Assembly: GCA_026706665.1 (NCBI GenBank)
Contig: JAPOYI010000009.1
Coordinates: 1 to 64,000, forward strand
Length of the DNA stretch: 64,000 nucleotides
Source: Gammaproteobacteria bacterium
GTDB taxonomy: Bacteria > Pseudomonadota > Gammaproteobacteria > Pseudomonadales > Azotimanducaceae
Reading direction: 5' to 3'
Part shown: piece by piece, positions 17,544 to 27,177 of the stretch
Position numbering within the stretch: the stretch's first letter is position 1
How the letters are laid out: each line of letters opens with the position of its first letter
Notes under the pieces: model-generated
Database searches by the model: none
The model's input: only the letters and a program-made list of their open reading frames with translations
What the model was told of the DNA's origin: nothing
Made by a program: the position numbers and the translations under genes

Positions 17544-19100
17544 ATGGGGAACGTCGTCAAGCTGCACGATACCTACGGGGACGCGTCGAAGTCCGCAAGG
17601 TACACCCGTATCCACACGCGCGCCCAAGACGGCATCGAAACTCCCGCCGTGACGATCGAGGCCCATCGGCCGGGAGGTGCGCCCGGATTCTCGCTGGTCG
17701 GCATGCCCCAGACGGCGGTTCGCGAAGCCCGGGACCGCGTCAAGAGCGCGCTCAAGACGACGCGTCTCGAGTTCCCGAGAGGACAACTCGTGGTCAACCT
17801 GGCGCCTGCGGATCTCGCCAAGCTGGGCGGCCGGTACGACCTCGCCATCGCCATGAGCATCCTGGCGGAAACAAACCAGGTGCCCGGCCGCCACCTCGAA
17901 AGCCTGGAGTTCATCGGTGAACTGTCGCTCTACGGTGAAGTGCGGCGCGTCCGGGGCTGTTTCGGCGCGGCGCTCGCGGCCCGGAACGCCGGGCGCGGAC
18001 TGGTGTTTCCCTCGGCCAACGCGGCCGAGTTGGCAGGTCTCGTGGATACGCCGCTGTACCCGGTCGAATCCCTGGCCCACGCGGTGGCGATCACGCGAGC
18101 CGAAGACCCGGTTCCGTGGTCACCGCCGGAACGAATCACAACATCGCGCAGCGAGCGATTGTCGCTCGACGACGTCAAGGGTCAACTGGCCGCGAAACGC
18201 GCACTCGTGATCGCCGCGGCGGGCGGCCATCACCTCCTCATGCGCGGGCCGCCGGGCTGCGGAAAGACCATGCTAGCGAAACGCCTGGTCAACCTCATGC
18301 CCGCCCTGACGCGGGCGGAAGCGATCGAAGTCGCCAACGTCTACTCCGTGGCGGGCAGGGACCGTCCCTCCGGCGATTTACGACCGTTTCGCGATCCGCA
18401 TCACACCGCATCCACGGCCGCCCTCGTCGGCGGCGGCGCACCGGTGGCCCCCGGCGAGTTGACGCTGGCGCATCACGGTGTCCTGTTTCTCGACGAGTTG
18501 CCCGAGTTCCGGCGCGATGCCCTCGAAGCGCTGCGCGAACCGCTGGAGTCGGCACAGGTCGTGATCGCACGCGTGAACCAGAAGTGCCGGCTGCCGGCGA
18601 GCTTTCAGTTCGTCGCCGCCATGAATCCCTGTCCTTCGGGATTCGTCTGCGACGAGAAAGACTGCCGCTGCACGCCGCAGCAGATTCACCGGTACCGGAG
18701 TCGCCTCTCCGGTCCCCTGCTGGACCGGATCGACCTCACGGTAGAGCTGGCGCCGGTCACGGAAGACGAACTGTGGAACGGCGGATCGCCCGGTCCCGAT
18801 GAAGCCACCTCTCGCCGCGAGATCGAAGCCGCTCGCGCCATCCAGCTTCGCCGAAACCAAAAGTACAACCGGGAACTCGACGCCCGCGATGTCGAGCGGC
18901 ACTGTGCCCTCGACCCAGCGGGGCAAGATATCCTGCGTCGCGCGGTCGAGAGCTACAAGCTGTCAGCCCGCGCGATCCACCGCGTGCAGAAGGTGGCCCG
19001 CACCATCGCCGACCTGGCCGAAGAAAGGGACATCGGGGCCTCCCATGTGACGAAAGCACTGGCTTATCGCGCCGCTTCGACAGACGGGCCAGGCGAATAA
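17544..19100 (+). CDS. comM: Mg-chelatase-like AAA+ ATPase ComM/YifB
   Basis: 518 aa. The N-terminal ChlI-like S5-fold domain (PGFSLVGMPQTAVREARDRVKSAL) is followed by a AAA+ core with Walker A GPPGCGKTMLAKRL (about residue 236) and Walker B GVLFLDELPEF. A C-terminal Mg-chelatase domain with zinc-binding cysteines follows (MNPCPSGFVCDEKDCRC). Known ComM is a hexameric helicase promoting branch migration during natural transformation. The N-terminus is about 10 residues longer than usual, so a later start is possible. The stop shares a base with the next small gene. Confidence 0.93.
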   Translation: MGNVVKLHDTYGDASKSARYTRIHTRAQDGIETPAVTIEAHRPGGAPGFSLVGMPQTAVREARDRVKSALKTTRLEFPRGQLVVNLAPADLAKLGGRYDLAIAMSILAETNQVPGRHLESLEFIGELSLYGEVRRVRGCFGAALAARNAGRGLVFPSANAAELAGLVDTPLYPVESLAHAVAITRAEDPVPWSPPERITTSRSERLSLDDVKGQLAAKRALVIAAAGGHHLLMRGPPGCGKTMLAKRLVNLMPALTRAEAIEVANVYSVAGRDRPSGDLRPFRDPHHTASTAALVGGGAPVAPGELTLAHHGVLFLDELPEFRRDALEALREPLESAQVVIARVNQKCRLPASFQFVAAMNPCPSGFVCDEKDCRCTPQQIHRYRSRLSGPLLDRIDLTVELAPVTEDELWNGGSPGPDEATSRREIEAARAIQLRRNQKYNRELDARDVERHCALDPAGQDILRRAVESYKLSARAIHRVQKVARTIADLAEERDIGASHVTKALAYRAASTDGPGE

Positions 19101-19345
19101 TGGACACGGAAAGTGGCGTGAACCGGGAAGAGGAACGAACAGTTAAGGAGTTGAGGAACCTTGATGCTGTCTCCGTTAGACTGGCAGCAGAAGCGAAGAA
19201 GCTCGACGCCGAAGCGAAGAAGCTGGAAGCGGAAGGGCGCAAGATCGAGCAGACTGCGTATACGGACGCGGGCAAGTTGGCGCTCGCGGCATTTGCCACG
19301 ATTCTTGCCGCGCTGCAGGTCGCCAATGCGTTGGGTTGGCTATAA
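19100..19345 (+). CDS. Small membrane protein with coiled coil
   Basis: 81 aa. Its ATG overlaps the comM stop by one base. The first two thirds form a charged helix with a near-repeated hexad (AEAKKLDAEAKKLEAEGRKIE), expected to be a coiled coil. The last 25 residues are a single membrane helix (LALAAFATILAALQVANALGWL). No family is recognised. Overlap with comM and a tight downstream partner suggest it is translated. Confidence 0.55.
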   Translation: MDTESGVNREEERTVKELRNLDAVSVRLAAEAKKLDAEAKKLEAEGRKIEQTAYTDAGKLALAAFATILAALQVANALGWL

Positions 19346-19355
19346 GGAGGAGAGC

Positions 19356-19487
19356 ATGTCATTCGACAGGCACGAGATTCTGCCGAGCGGGATAAAGGTC
19401 GATCGTCACTGGTGGTATTTCGCCAAGCTGGTGATCGCTATAGTCATAGGCGCAGTCGCGGCGATCGTGGTCCACTCGCTCCTGTAA
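19356..19487 (+). CDS. 43-aa single-pass membrane peptide
   Basis: ATG at 19356 preceded by a strong GGAGGAGAGC ribosome-binding site. The short polar N-terminus (MSFDRHEILPSGIKVDRHWW) is followed by one hydrophobic helix (FAKLVIAIVIGAVAAIVVHS). It begins 10 bases after the 81-aa membrane protein, so the two look like a pair. Function unknown. Confidence 0.55.
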   Translation: MSFDRHEILPSGIKVDRHWWYFAKLVIAIVIGAVAAIVVHSLL

Positions 19488-19617
19488 CGCGAAGTTCTCC
19501 CCTAAAGCAAACTCTCCGAGGACCCGACCACGCCTCATCCGCCGTCTCGCCCTTGCGCTGGCTGGCCGTCCCTCCCAAACTTAGCCGTTTGCGAATTCAA
19601 CAAACGTAGGGGAAGGC

Positions 19618-21165
19618 ATGGCCATCGTCGAGACGCGCTACGGCAAGGTAGAGGGCTACAGCAGCAACGGTATCCAGGGTTTCAGGGGCATTCCCTTCGC
19701 GGCCCCTCCCGTGGGAGGGCGGCGCTGGATGCCACCGGAGCCGCCCGAGCCCTGGGCCGGGGTGCGTGACGCGAAGGACTGGGGCAAGCAGGCGTGGCAG
19801 GCCGCATCCCCGGGCGAAGGCCCGCTGAAGTTCGTGTTCAACGCCGCCAACGCCGAGAAGCGCGACGAGGACTGCCTGCAGCTCAATGTCTGGACGCCGG
19901 GTCTCGACGACGCCAAGCGTCCCGTGCTGATGTGGATCCACGGCGGCGGCTTCTCTGGAGGTACCGGAGGCACGCCGGTCTACGACGGCGAGATCATGTC
20001 CAGGCGCGGCGACGTGGTGGTCGTGACCATCAACTATCGGATAGGCCCGCTGGGATTCCTCAACCTGAACGGGGCGACGGGCGGGCGCATTCCGTCGACC
20101 GGGAACGAGGGGTTGCTGGACCAGGTCGAGGCACTGAAATGGATCCGCGACAACATCGCGACGTTCGGCGGAGATCCCGGCAACGTCACCATCATGGGCG
20201 AGTCGGCCGGCGCCATGAGCGTCGGTGCGCTGCTGGCGTTTGCGCCAGCTCGCGGACTCATTCACCGGGCCATGCCGATCAGTGGCGCGGCGAGCACCGC
20301 GAACACGCTCGAGCGCGCGGAGGCGATCGGAGAGGGCATAGTGCATAAGCTGGGCCTGTCCGGAAACGATGTCGACAAGCTGATCGCGCTGGAGCCGGAA
20401 GCGCTGTTGCAAGGCGCCATGGGGTTCAGGCTGCCGGAGGGCGGCATGAGCTTCGCGCCGGTCATCGACGGCCACCAGCTTGCCGAGTTGCCGCTGGACG
20501 CGATCCGGGGCGGCGCGGCCGACGGCATTCCGATCCTGGTCGGCACGCAGCGGGATGAATGGCGGCTGTTCGTCTGCCGAGGCGCGCTGGCGGCGGATCT
20601 CGACGAGGCCAGGTTGGTCACCGAAGTTTCGAAAGTGGTTGAAGACGCGCAAGGCGTCATCGACGGCTACCGCCGGATCCTTGGCGGTCGCGGCCACCCG
20701 ACCGACGTGGTCTCAATCCTGGCGGCGATCGAGACCGGCCGCAAGATGCGCATACCGTCGATCGAACTGGCCGAGGCCATGGCGGCGCGGGGACAGCCGG
20801 CGTGGCAGTACGTGTTCACCCATGAGTCGCCCTGGGATGGCGGATACCTGATGGCGTCGCACGCGATCTTCATCGGCTTCCTGTTCGGCACGCATGACTA
20901 CAGCGGCGAGAGCGCCGAGTTCTTCGGCCGGGGCGAGGCCGCCGACACGCTCTCCGGGCACCTCCAGGACGCGGTGATCAACCTTGCCGGGAACGGCAAT
21001 CCCCGCACCGAAGCGCTTCGTGACTGGGTCGCCTACGACACCGAGACACGCTCGACCGCCGTCTTCGGCCATCCGGTGGAGGTCGCGAGCGCTCCCTTCG
21101 ACGAGGAACGCCTGCTCTGGGCGAACCACCCCGTCGGACTGCCGTTCGGACCCGACAGGCAGTAG
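19618..21165 (+). CDS. Type B carboxylesterase/lipase
   Basis: 515 aa with AGGGGAAGG before the ATG. Alpha/beta-hydrolase of the carboxylesterase B family: oxyanion motif HGGGFSGG, nucleophile elbow GESAGAMS (Ser about 198), EDCLQLNVW motif, the acidic residue probably within the GTQRDEWR segment, and His in the C-terminal third (the ASHAIFIGF region is a candidate). No signal peptide, so cytoplasmic. It hydrolyses carboxylic esters; the physiological substrate is unknown. Confidence 0.9.
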   Translation: MAIVETRYGKVEGYSSNGIQGFRGIPFAAPPVGGRRWMPPEPPEPWAGVRDAKDWGKQAWQAASPGEGPLKFVFNAANAEKRDEDCLQLNVWTPGLDDAKRPVLMWIHGGGFSGGTGGTPVYDGEIMSRRGDVVVVTINYRIGPLGFLNLNGATGGRIPSTGNEGLLDQVEALKWIRDNIATFGGDPGNVTIMGESAGAMSVGALLAFAPARGLIHRAMPISGAASTANTLERAEAIGEGIVHKLGLSGNDVDKLIALEPEALLQGAMGFRLPEGGMSFAPVIDGHQLAELPLDAIRGGAADGIPILVGTQRDEWRLFVCRGALAADLDEARLVTEVSKVVEDAQGVIDGYRRILGGRGHPTDVVSILAAIETGRKMRIPSIELAEAMAARGQPAWQYVFTHESPWDGGYLMASHAIFIGFLFGTHDYSGESAEFFGRGEAADTLSGHLQDAVINLAGNGNPRTEALRDWVAYDTETRSTAVFGHPVEVASAPFDEERLLWANHPVGLPFGPDRQ

Positions 21166-21197
21166 TCCGAATCGGCCCTGATTGCGCGCGCCGCGTG

Positions 21198-23072
21198 ATG
21201 TGCCGCAAGACGCGCGCACCGGAGCGCCTTGGCCGGTCGTTCGCCGCGGCCGTAGCGCTCGGCGCGGCGTTTGCCGTGGCAGAGCCGACTTTCCAGCACG
21301 GCGTTTCGTATTTCGGCGAGTTCAAGTATCCGCCCGATTTCGAGCATTTCGACTATGTGAATCCTGACTCGCCCAAGGGCGGGATGCTGGTGCTCGAAAG
21401 CAACAGCAACTGGCGCGCGTTCAATCCCGAGGGTGTCGCCACCCCAGGCGCCGGGATCATCATGGGATCTGCGCCGGTCCTCTACGACACGCTCTTCATC
21501 CCGGCGGACGACGAACTCGGCACGTTCTACGGCAATCTCGCAGAAGCGGTGATGATGGCCGACGACTTTACGTGGGTGCGCATCCGCCTTCGACCCGAGG
21601 CCCGCTGGCACGACGGCACTCCCGTAACGGCCCGCGATGTCGTGTTCACATTCGACTATCTTCGCGACAAGCTCGACAAGCCGCGCAAGATCCGGGACAA
21701 CCTGCAGTCGGCCTACTCGGTGATCAGGTCAATGCAGGTGCACGGCGATCACGAACTCACCTTTCACCTGCAAAAACCAAGCGGAGTAAACGCCGGTGTC
21801 GTTATCAGCCTCGGCAAGATTGCCATCCTCCCGGAACACTACTGGCGCAAGCACGACATCACGGAACCAACGCTGGCGCCACCGATCGGCAGCGGCCCCT
21901 ACCGCATCGCGGACTTCAAGGTATCGGGGTTCCTGCTGTACGAGCGGGTTCCGGGCTATTGGGGCCGGCACCTCGGCGTGCACCGCGGCCGCTACAACTT
22001 CGACCGGATCCGCTACGACTACTATCGCGACGCGACGGTGGCGCGGGAAGCGTTCCGCAAGGGCCTGATCGACTACCGGCAGGAGACCGATCCGCGTTAC
22101 TGGCACGAGGGCTACAACATCCCGGCGCGGGACAAGGGCTGGATCGTCATGCGCAGGCACAACTTCGGCACGTACGTCGGATTGATTCGCGCCTTCGTCC
22201 TCAACACCCGGCGGGAGAACCTGAAGGACGTGCGGGTGCGGGAAGCCCTGACCCTCGCTTTCGACTATGACTGGTACGACCGGGTGATCACCCAGGGCTT
22301 CTACACGCGTCCCGAAAGCTACTTCTCGCAGACGAGTTTCTCTGCCATCGGCCTGCCTGACCCGGCCGAGGTTGCCCTGCTGGCGCCCTTTCGCGATCAG
22401 CTACCGAAGCGCCTCTTCGCGCAACCGTTTGGTTTGACGCGCTCAGGCGGCGTAGGGCGCAACCGAGATGTCATGCTCCGGGCGCGGGAACTGCTTCGGG
22501 GGTCGGGTTGGACAATACGCGAAGGCGCTCTGAGGAACGCTGCCGGCGAGCAGTTCGAGCTTTCCTTCGTCATCCGTTCCGTCGCCGAGAAACGCCTCGT
22601 CACCCCGTACGTCGATCAGCTGCATCGGCTCGGTTTCCGAACGCAAGTGCGCATGCTGGAGCCCGCGCAATACATCAATACGATGAGGGAGTTCGATTTC
22701 GACATCTCTCTTCACGGTGTAGGGATTGGGCAACCGCCCACGCTCGAGCTGGTTTCCTATTTTCATTCGAGGAATGCACAGATGCCGCTGGGGTCCAACC
22801 ACGCGGGGATTCAACACGATGCCGTGGATGCGATGGTGATGCAGGTGCTGAATGCGCGCACGAAAGAAGATCTGACCGCCGCGCAGAGGGCTCTTGATCG
22901 TATCCTGCTATGGAACTTCTACCTGATCCCGCTCATCTCGATCGAGGGGCCGCGCGTGCTCTACTGGGACAGGTTCGGCCGCCCCCCGTTCGACGCCGAG
23001 TTCCGCACCGGCTTTCCGGACACGTGGTGGCACGACGAGGCGAAAGCGGCTCGCATCACGCTGTCCAACTAG
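21198..23072 (+). CDS. YejA-like oligopeptide ABC transporter substrate-binding protein
   Basis: 624 aa from the ATG at 21198 (a GTG one codon earlier is also possible). The N-terminal signal peptide is RSFAAAVALGAAFAVAEP, followed by a family-5 extracellular solute-binding protein. YejA-type features include HGVSYFGEFKYPPDFEHFDY, RPEARWHDGTPVTARDVVFT and ETDPRYWHEGYN. Periplasmic peptide capture for an ABC importer is the family role, but no permease or ATPase genes are adjacent. The esterase gene lies about 30 bases upstream. Confidence 0.88.
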   Translation: MCRKTRAPERLGRSFAAAVALGAAFAVAEPTFQHGVSYFGEFKYPPDFEHFDYVNPDSPKGGMLVLESNSNWRAFNPEGVATPGAGIIMGSAPVLYDTLFIPADDELGTFYGNLAEAVMMADDFTWVRIRLRPEARWHDGTPVTARDVVFTFDYLRDKLDKPRKIRDNLQSAYSVIRSMQVHGDHELTFHLQKPSGVNAGVVISLGKIAILPEHYWRKHDITEPTLAPPIGSGPYRIADFKVSGFLLYERVPGYWGRHLGVHRGRYNFDRIRYDYYRDATVAREAFRKGLIDYRQETDPRYWHEGYNIPARDKGWIVMRRHNFGTYVGLIRAFVLNTRRENLKDVRVREALTLAFDYDWYDRVITQGFYTRPESYFSQTSFSAIGLPDPAEVALLAPFRDQLPKRLFAQPFGLTRSGGVGRNRDVMLRARELLRGSGWTIREGALRNAAGEQFELSFVIRSVAEKRLVTPYVDQLHRLGFRTQVRMLEPAQYINTMREFDFDISLHGVGIGQPPTLELVSYFHSRNAQMPLGSNHAGIQHDAVDAMVMQVLNARTKEDLTAAQRALDRILLWNFYLIPLISIEGPRVLYWDRFGRPPFDAEFRTGFPDTWWHDEAKAARITLSN

Positions 23073-23143
23073 CGCCCGCAGGGCAAGGGGCGGCCAAAGT
23101 GCGCTAAGGTGCATGACGTCAGAACGCCAAAGGGGGATCAACA

Positions 23144-23686
23144 ATGTCCAGGTATCGACGCGTCGTCACGGGCCATGACGACGACGGCAAATCCATCATC
23201 GCCATGGACGGCGGGCCCGGCATTCGGCGCGGCAACCTGTACGAGATGTGGTGCACACAGAGCATGCCCACCCACAATCGCGAACTGGTTGATGCCGTTG
23301 CGACGCGCCCCGGTTTTCTCGAACCCGATCCCAACGGCACGATATTCCGATTTTTCGAAGTGCGGCCGGAACGCGAGCTTGGCAGCCGCGAGGACCGCGA
23401 ACGCGAAAACCGGAAGCGCCTCGCGGCCATGAGCGAAGAAGAAAGGGCTGCGGCAATCGACCGGAGACCGGACACCTCCCGGCACCCCGGGATGCACAAG
23501 ACCAGGACGGTGGACTACATCATCCTGCTCAGGGGCGAGGTGACGATGCTGGTCGACAAGGGGGAAGTGGATCTCAAGCCTTTCGACGTGGTTATCCAGC
23601 GCGGCACCAACCACGCATGGGTGAACAAGGGCGACGAGACGGCAGTGCTGGTAGCGATGATGGTGGTGGCCGAACCGCTACCCTGA
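23144..23686 (+). CDS. Cupin-domain protein
   Basis: 180 aa. The C-terminal half is a single cupin barrel: TVDYIILLRGEVTMLVDKGEVDLKPFDVVIQRGTNHAWVNKGDE, with the His/Gly metal-site pattern partly kept (final His in NHAW). The N-terminal half resembles the extension seen in small cupins of catabolic gene clusters. An enzyme (dioxygenase or isomerase) or a sensor role cannot be chosen from sequence. Confidence 0.8.
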   Translation: MSRYRRVVTGHDDDGKSIIAMDGGPGIRRGNLYEMWCTQSMPTHNRELVDAVATRPGFLEPDPNGTIFRFFEVRPERELGSREDRERENRKRLAAMSEEERAAAIDRRPDTSRHPGMHKTRTVDYIILLRGEVTMLVDKGEVDLKPFDVVIQRGTNHAWVNKGDETAVLVAMMVVAEPLP

Positions 23687-23702
23687 GCGGGTCCAGCCAG
23701 AC

Positions 23703-24092
23703 TCAGGCGCTCAGCCGCTCCACATCGTAAGGATCCATCCGCCGGTCCGCCGTCACGAGCACCGTCTTCTCGATCTGGGCCTGGGCCACCAGGAGGCGAT
23801 CGAACGGGTCGCGATGGTGCATGGGCAGCGTGGCAACCTGAAGCGCATGTCGATGTTGAACTGGCAAGCCACTGGTACCGCTCTGCGCCATCCGCGACTC
23901 GACGTAGTCGTTCGGTGGAACTGGAAGCGGAAGTCTGCCGATAGCGTACTTGATGGCGATTTCCCACGAACTGGCGGCGGACAGGAGCAACTCGTTACTC
24001 ACGTCTTCCAGTTGCGCCAAGGTCCATGCTTCGATTCGATCCGGGCATGCCTGAAGCCAGAGCCAGACATGCGTGTCCAGCAGCAACTTCAA
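23703..24092 (-). CDS. PIN-domain toxin (VapC-like)
   Basis: 129 aa. PIN nuclease pattern: LLLDTHVWLWL with the first acidic residue, a Glu in AASSWEIAIKYAIGRL, and the C-terminal pair RDPFDRLLVAQA and LVTADRRM. This is the variant often paired with Phd/YefM-type antitoxins. PIN toxins are Mg2+-dependent ribonucleases. It overlaps the antitoxin gene by 4 bases, so the pair is translationally coupled. Confidence 0.9.
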   Translation of the reverse strand: MKLLLDTHVWLWLQACPDRIEAWTLAQLEDVSNELLLSAASSWEIAIKYAIGRLPLPVPPNDYVESRMAQSGTSGLPVQHRHALQVATLPMHHRDPFDRLLVAQAQIEKTVLVTADRRMDPYDVERLSA

Positions 24093-24319
24093 CGTTCGAA
24101 TTCCGCGAGCAGATCGTCGGACAATGGATCGTCGAAGTCGTCTGGCACTTCAAACAACCCCTTGTCCAAGCCAAACACCCGCTTTGGCTCGCCGTCGATG
24201 GGAATCAGTTTGGCCACAGGTTTCCCTGCTCGAGCGATCACGATCTCTTCGCCTGCGCTGACTTGGCGCAGCAGCCTGGAAAGCTGGGTCTTGGCCTCGT
24301 GTATATTGACTTCTACCAT
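24089..24319 (-). CDS. Phd/YefM-family antitoxin
   Basis: 76 aa from the ATG at 24319. It begins MVEVNIHEAKTQLSRLLRQV and continues GEEIVIARAGKPVAKLIPI, the Phd/YefM DNA-binding half. The tail (PDDFDDPLSDDLLAEFE) is the acidic region that typically wraps the partner PIN toxin. It both neutralises the toxin and represses the operon. Complete module with the downstream toxin. Confidence 0.92.
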   Translation of the reverse strand: MVEVNIHEAKTQLSRLLRQVSAGEEIVIARAGKPVAKLIPIDGEPKRVFGLDKGLFEVPDDFDDPLSDDLLAEFER

Positions 24320-24478
24320 GGGTCCACATTGAACTAAGTTCTTGACTAAATCAAGACTCGATACCCCCCTCGGCAAACCGGGGTTCACACCGAAACGCGC
24401 GTTGCCTTGGCTTCCGGCAACACCGTCTGCTCAGCCAGTGGTGGTGCCACTTCTGAAGCATGTATTCGCCTGCCCTGG

Positions 24479-25711
24479 TCAGGCCGCCAAGCGCACACTT
24501 GTCACGCCATGGAGGAAGTCCGCCATCAGGTATGCGAGCCTCGCCCGAATCGATGGCCGCCGCAGCGCAGCGCTCGCGACCTGGCGCAGGGGTTCGCCCC
24601 ACCATGCCCGCGACAGCACCACTTTCGGGGGATGCGCCTGCAGGGCCTGTATGCGTTTCACTTCGGGCAGGCGTTCCGCTTCGATGGTTTCGAGCGCCCG
24701 CTTCAATCGATCGGGGGATGCGGACTTCGACAGGAGCGGCACAAGGTGATTCGCGGCCACGATGGCATCCCGGAGCGCGATGTTGATTCCCTGACCGGCC
24801 ACCGGTGACATGGCATGTGCGGCATCGCCGATGACGATGGCGCCAGGTCGACTCCATCGTTCCACCCTGTCGGAGACGCTCTCCAGCAGGAACGGGCTGC
24901 GGACGTCCTGTCCATGGCGCCGCAGGTGCGCCGCGAGGTCGGGCGAGACCTGGTTGGCCATCTCCTCGATCCATGCATCAACGCCCCGGTTGCGCATGTC
25001 TCCGAACGTGCCCTTGAGGATGACCCAACCCAATTGCAGCGTGTCGTCCCATGTGCGATAGGCGATCAGCAAGTGCCCGCGACCGGTGTACCCTCGACCA
25101 CCGGTCCACGCCTCGGGGCTTGGGATCTTGCACCAGATAACGTCCATGGGCGGGCTCAGGGATCGCGCCGAAAGGCCGAGTTGCCGGCGCACGATGGAGT
25201 TTCGTCCATCGGCACCTATCACGAGGTCCGCCGGGACGGTTCGCTCGGTCTGATCGCCCCGATGTCGGATCGTCACCCCGGTGACACAGCCGTCTTCCCA
25301 CTGCAGCGACCTGACAGCCACACCCCTTTCGAAAGAGAACCGGGAACATTGCTGCGCGCTTCGGACGACCCCTTCGAGGAGGGCCGGTTGCGAAATCGCG
25401 ATCGGCGGCTGGCTCCGAAATGCCTCGGATTCCAGCGACGCGCGAAAGATCTCGCGTCCGTTGAGATAGACCGCAGCCTCCTGCTGGACGTACCGGGGCG
25501 TGGCGTCCAGTACGGTGCGAAGGCCCATCTGCTCCAGCGCCTCGACGCCGCTCGGCATGAGCACCTCGCCGCGGAACTCCCGGGCGAAGTCTCGCCGTCT
25601 TTCCAGCAGGGTGACATCAACGCCACGCCGCGCCAGTAGCCAGGACAACGTCGCGCCAGCCGGGCCGGCGCCGACTACGACCACCCGGCTACGGGATAAA
25701 CCAGGGTTCAC
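24479..25711 (-). CDS. FAD-dependent monooxygenase / oxidoreductase
   Basis: 410 aa from a GTG two bases after the thrC stop; the frame is open further upstream but that part lies inside thrC. N-terminal FAD-binding GAGPAGATLSWLLARRG (GxGxxG), then ADLVIGADGRNSIVRRQL (DG motif) and GAIVIGDAAHAMSPVAGQGINIALRDA (the GD motif that binds FAD ribityl). This is the p-hydroxybenzoate-hydroxylase-like/UbiH class. Substrate unknown. Its tight coupling to threonine synthase has no obvious metabolic logic. Confidence 0.88.
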   Translation of the reverse strand: MNPGLSRSRVVVVGAGPAGATLSWLLARRGVDVTLLERRRDFAREFRGEVLMPSGVEALEQMGLRTVLDATPRYVQQEAAVYLNGREIFRASLESEAFRSQPPIAISQPALLEGVVRSAQQCSRFSFERGVAVRSLQWEDGCVTGVTIRHRGDQTERTVPADLVIGADGRNSIVRRQLGLSARSLSPPMDVIWCKIPSPEAWTGGRGYTGRGHLLIAYRTWDDTLQLGWVILKGTFGDMRNRGVDAWIEEMANQVSPDLAAHLRRHGQDVRSPFLLESVSDRVERWSRPGAIVIGDAAHAMSPVAGQGINIALRDAIVAANHLVPLLSKSASPDRLKRALETIEAERLPEVKRIQALQAHPPKVVLSRAWWGEPLRQVASAALRRPSIRARLAYLMADFLHGVTSVRLAA

Positions 25712-25713
25712 TC

Positions 25714-27069
25714 TCAGGCGTGCGTCGCGATGAACTTCTTCACCGCGTCGACATCCGGCGGCAAGACCGTCTTCCGCTCGGGCAGGTCTGCCAGTCCGTC
25801 CAGGGCCGGGTGGTGGGCGACATCCTGGCCCGCGGCGGCATTGACGGAGTCGGGGAACTTCGCGGGATGCGCCGTCGCCAGGCACACGACCGGCCCCGAA
25901 GGCTGATGCCGCCGCGCCGCGGCCACACCCACGGCGGTATGTGGATCCAGCACGTATCCGTGACGCGCGTATACGTCGCCGATCGTGGCCATGGTCTCCT
26001 CTTCGCTCACGGCGGCGGGCACGATGCTCTCATCCATCGGCCGCCCGTCTTCGATTCGGGCGGAGCCGTCTGCCGCGAAATCCGCCATGAACGTCTCAAG
26101 CGCTTCGGAACTGCCTAGCCGATAGTAGAGAAAGCGCTCGAAGTTGCTTGCGACCTGGATGTCCATGGACGGGCTGATGGTGCGATGCACGGGACCCAGC
26201 GCGTAGACCCCCGTGGCGAAGAACCGGGCGAGGATATCGTTGCTGTTGGTCGCGAGAATGAGCCTGTCTATCGGCGCGCCCATCGCGCGCGCGAGGTAGC
26301 CCGCCAGGATGTCTCCGAAGTTCCCGGTGGGGACGCTGAACGCGACCGGCCGATCGAGCTTCAGTGCCGTGTGGAAGTAGTACACGATCTGCGCCATGAG
26401 CCGCGCCCAGTTCACGGAATTGACGGCGCCGAGCTCGAATCGTCCCTTGAACTCCAGGTCGCCGAAGATCGATTTCACGACCCGCTGGCAGTCATCGAAA
26501 GTGCCCCGGATGGCGAGACAATGCACGTTCGAATCCCGCGTCGTGGTCATCTGGCGGGCCTGGAGTTCGCTTGTCCCACCGTCCGGATAGAGCACGAAAA
26601 TGCCGATGTTCGGGCGATTCCGGGCGCCGGCGATGGCGGCGCTGCCCGTATCGCCGCTCGTCGCGCAGAGAATGTTGAGACGCCCGCCCCTCGCGTTAAG
26701 CATGTGTTCGAACATCCCGCCCAGCACCTGCATGGCGATGTCCTTGAAGGCGAGCGTCGGGCCGTGAAACAGCTCCAGCACCCGCAGGTCGCCGACCTGC
26801 ACGAGCGGGGCGACATCCGGGTGCCGGAACGAGGCGAAAGCCTTCGCCACAATGCGTTCCAGCTCTTCGCGCGAGAGATCGCCGATGAACGGCTCGAACA
26901 ACTCTACCGCGAGCTCCGCGAAGCCGAGGCCGCGCCAATCGTCGAGCCGGGAGCCAAGATCGGGAATCGACTCGGGCAAGAGCAGTCCGCCGTCCGGGGC
27001 CAGACCTGTCATGACCGCGTCCTGAAACGGCATGGGCGATGTGCGCCCTCTTGTGCTCACGTACCGCAT
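25714..27069 (-). CDS. thrC: Threonine synthase
   Basis: 451 aa, start at MRYVSTRGRTSPM, the family N-terminus; four further upstream codons are less likely. A PLP-dependent enzyme turning O-phosphohomoserine into threonine. The PLP lysine is in GPTLAFKDIAMQ (about residue 109). CATSGDTGSAAI, SVPTGNFGDILAGY and the NSNDIL segment bind cofactor and phosphate. Cytoplasmic. Single-gene operon start, followed by the FAD monooxygenase. Upstream lies the amtB terminator. Confidence 0.95.
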   Translation of the reverse strand: MRYVSTRGRTSPMPFQDAVMTGLAPDGGLLLPESIPDLGSRLDDWRGLGFAELAVELFEPFIGDLSREELERIVAKAFASFRHPDVAPLVQVGDLRVLELFHGPTLAFKDIAMQVLGGMFEHMLNARGGRLNILCATSGDTGSAAIAGARNRPNIGIFVLYPDGGTSELQARQMTTTRDSNVHCLAIRGTFDDCQRVVKSIFGDLEFKGRFELGAVNSVNWARLMAQIVYYFHTALKLDRPVAFSVPTGNFGDILAGYLARAMGAPIDRLILATNSNDILARFFATGVYALGPVHRTISPSMDIQVASNFERFLYYRLGSSEALETFMADFAADGSARIEDGRPMDESIVPAAVSEEETMATIGDVYARHGYVLDPHTAVGVAAARRHQPSGPVVCLATAHPAKFPDSVNAAAGQDVAHHPALDGLADLPERKTVLPPDVDAVKKFIATHA

Positions 27070-27121
27070 AAGGCGACGCATCTTAGCCGAAACGAGGCCC
27101 CTGACTCACGCGAGCAGCGAT

Positions 27122-27153
27122 GAAAAGAAAAGGGGCGCGAGATCGCGCCCCTT
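27122..27153 (-). terminator. Rho-independent terminator after amtB
   Basis: A GGGGCGCG/CGCGCCCC stem, extended by AA/TT pairs, with a 4-base loop. On the minus strand it is followed by TTTTCTTTT. It lies 25 bases beyond the amtB stop and before thrC. Confidence 0.85.
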
Positions 27154-27177
27154 CGCAGTTTGTGAGTGGAAGCGATG

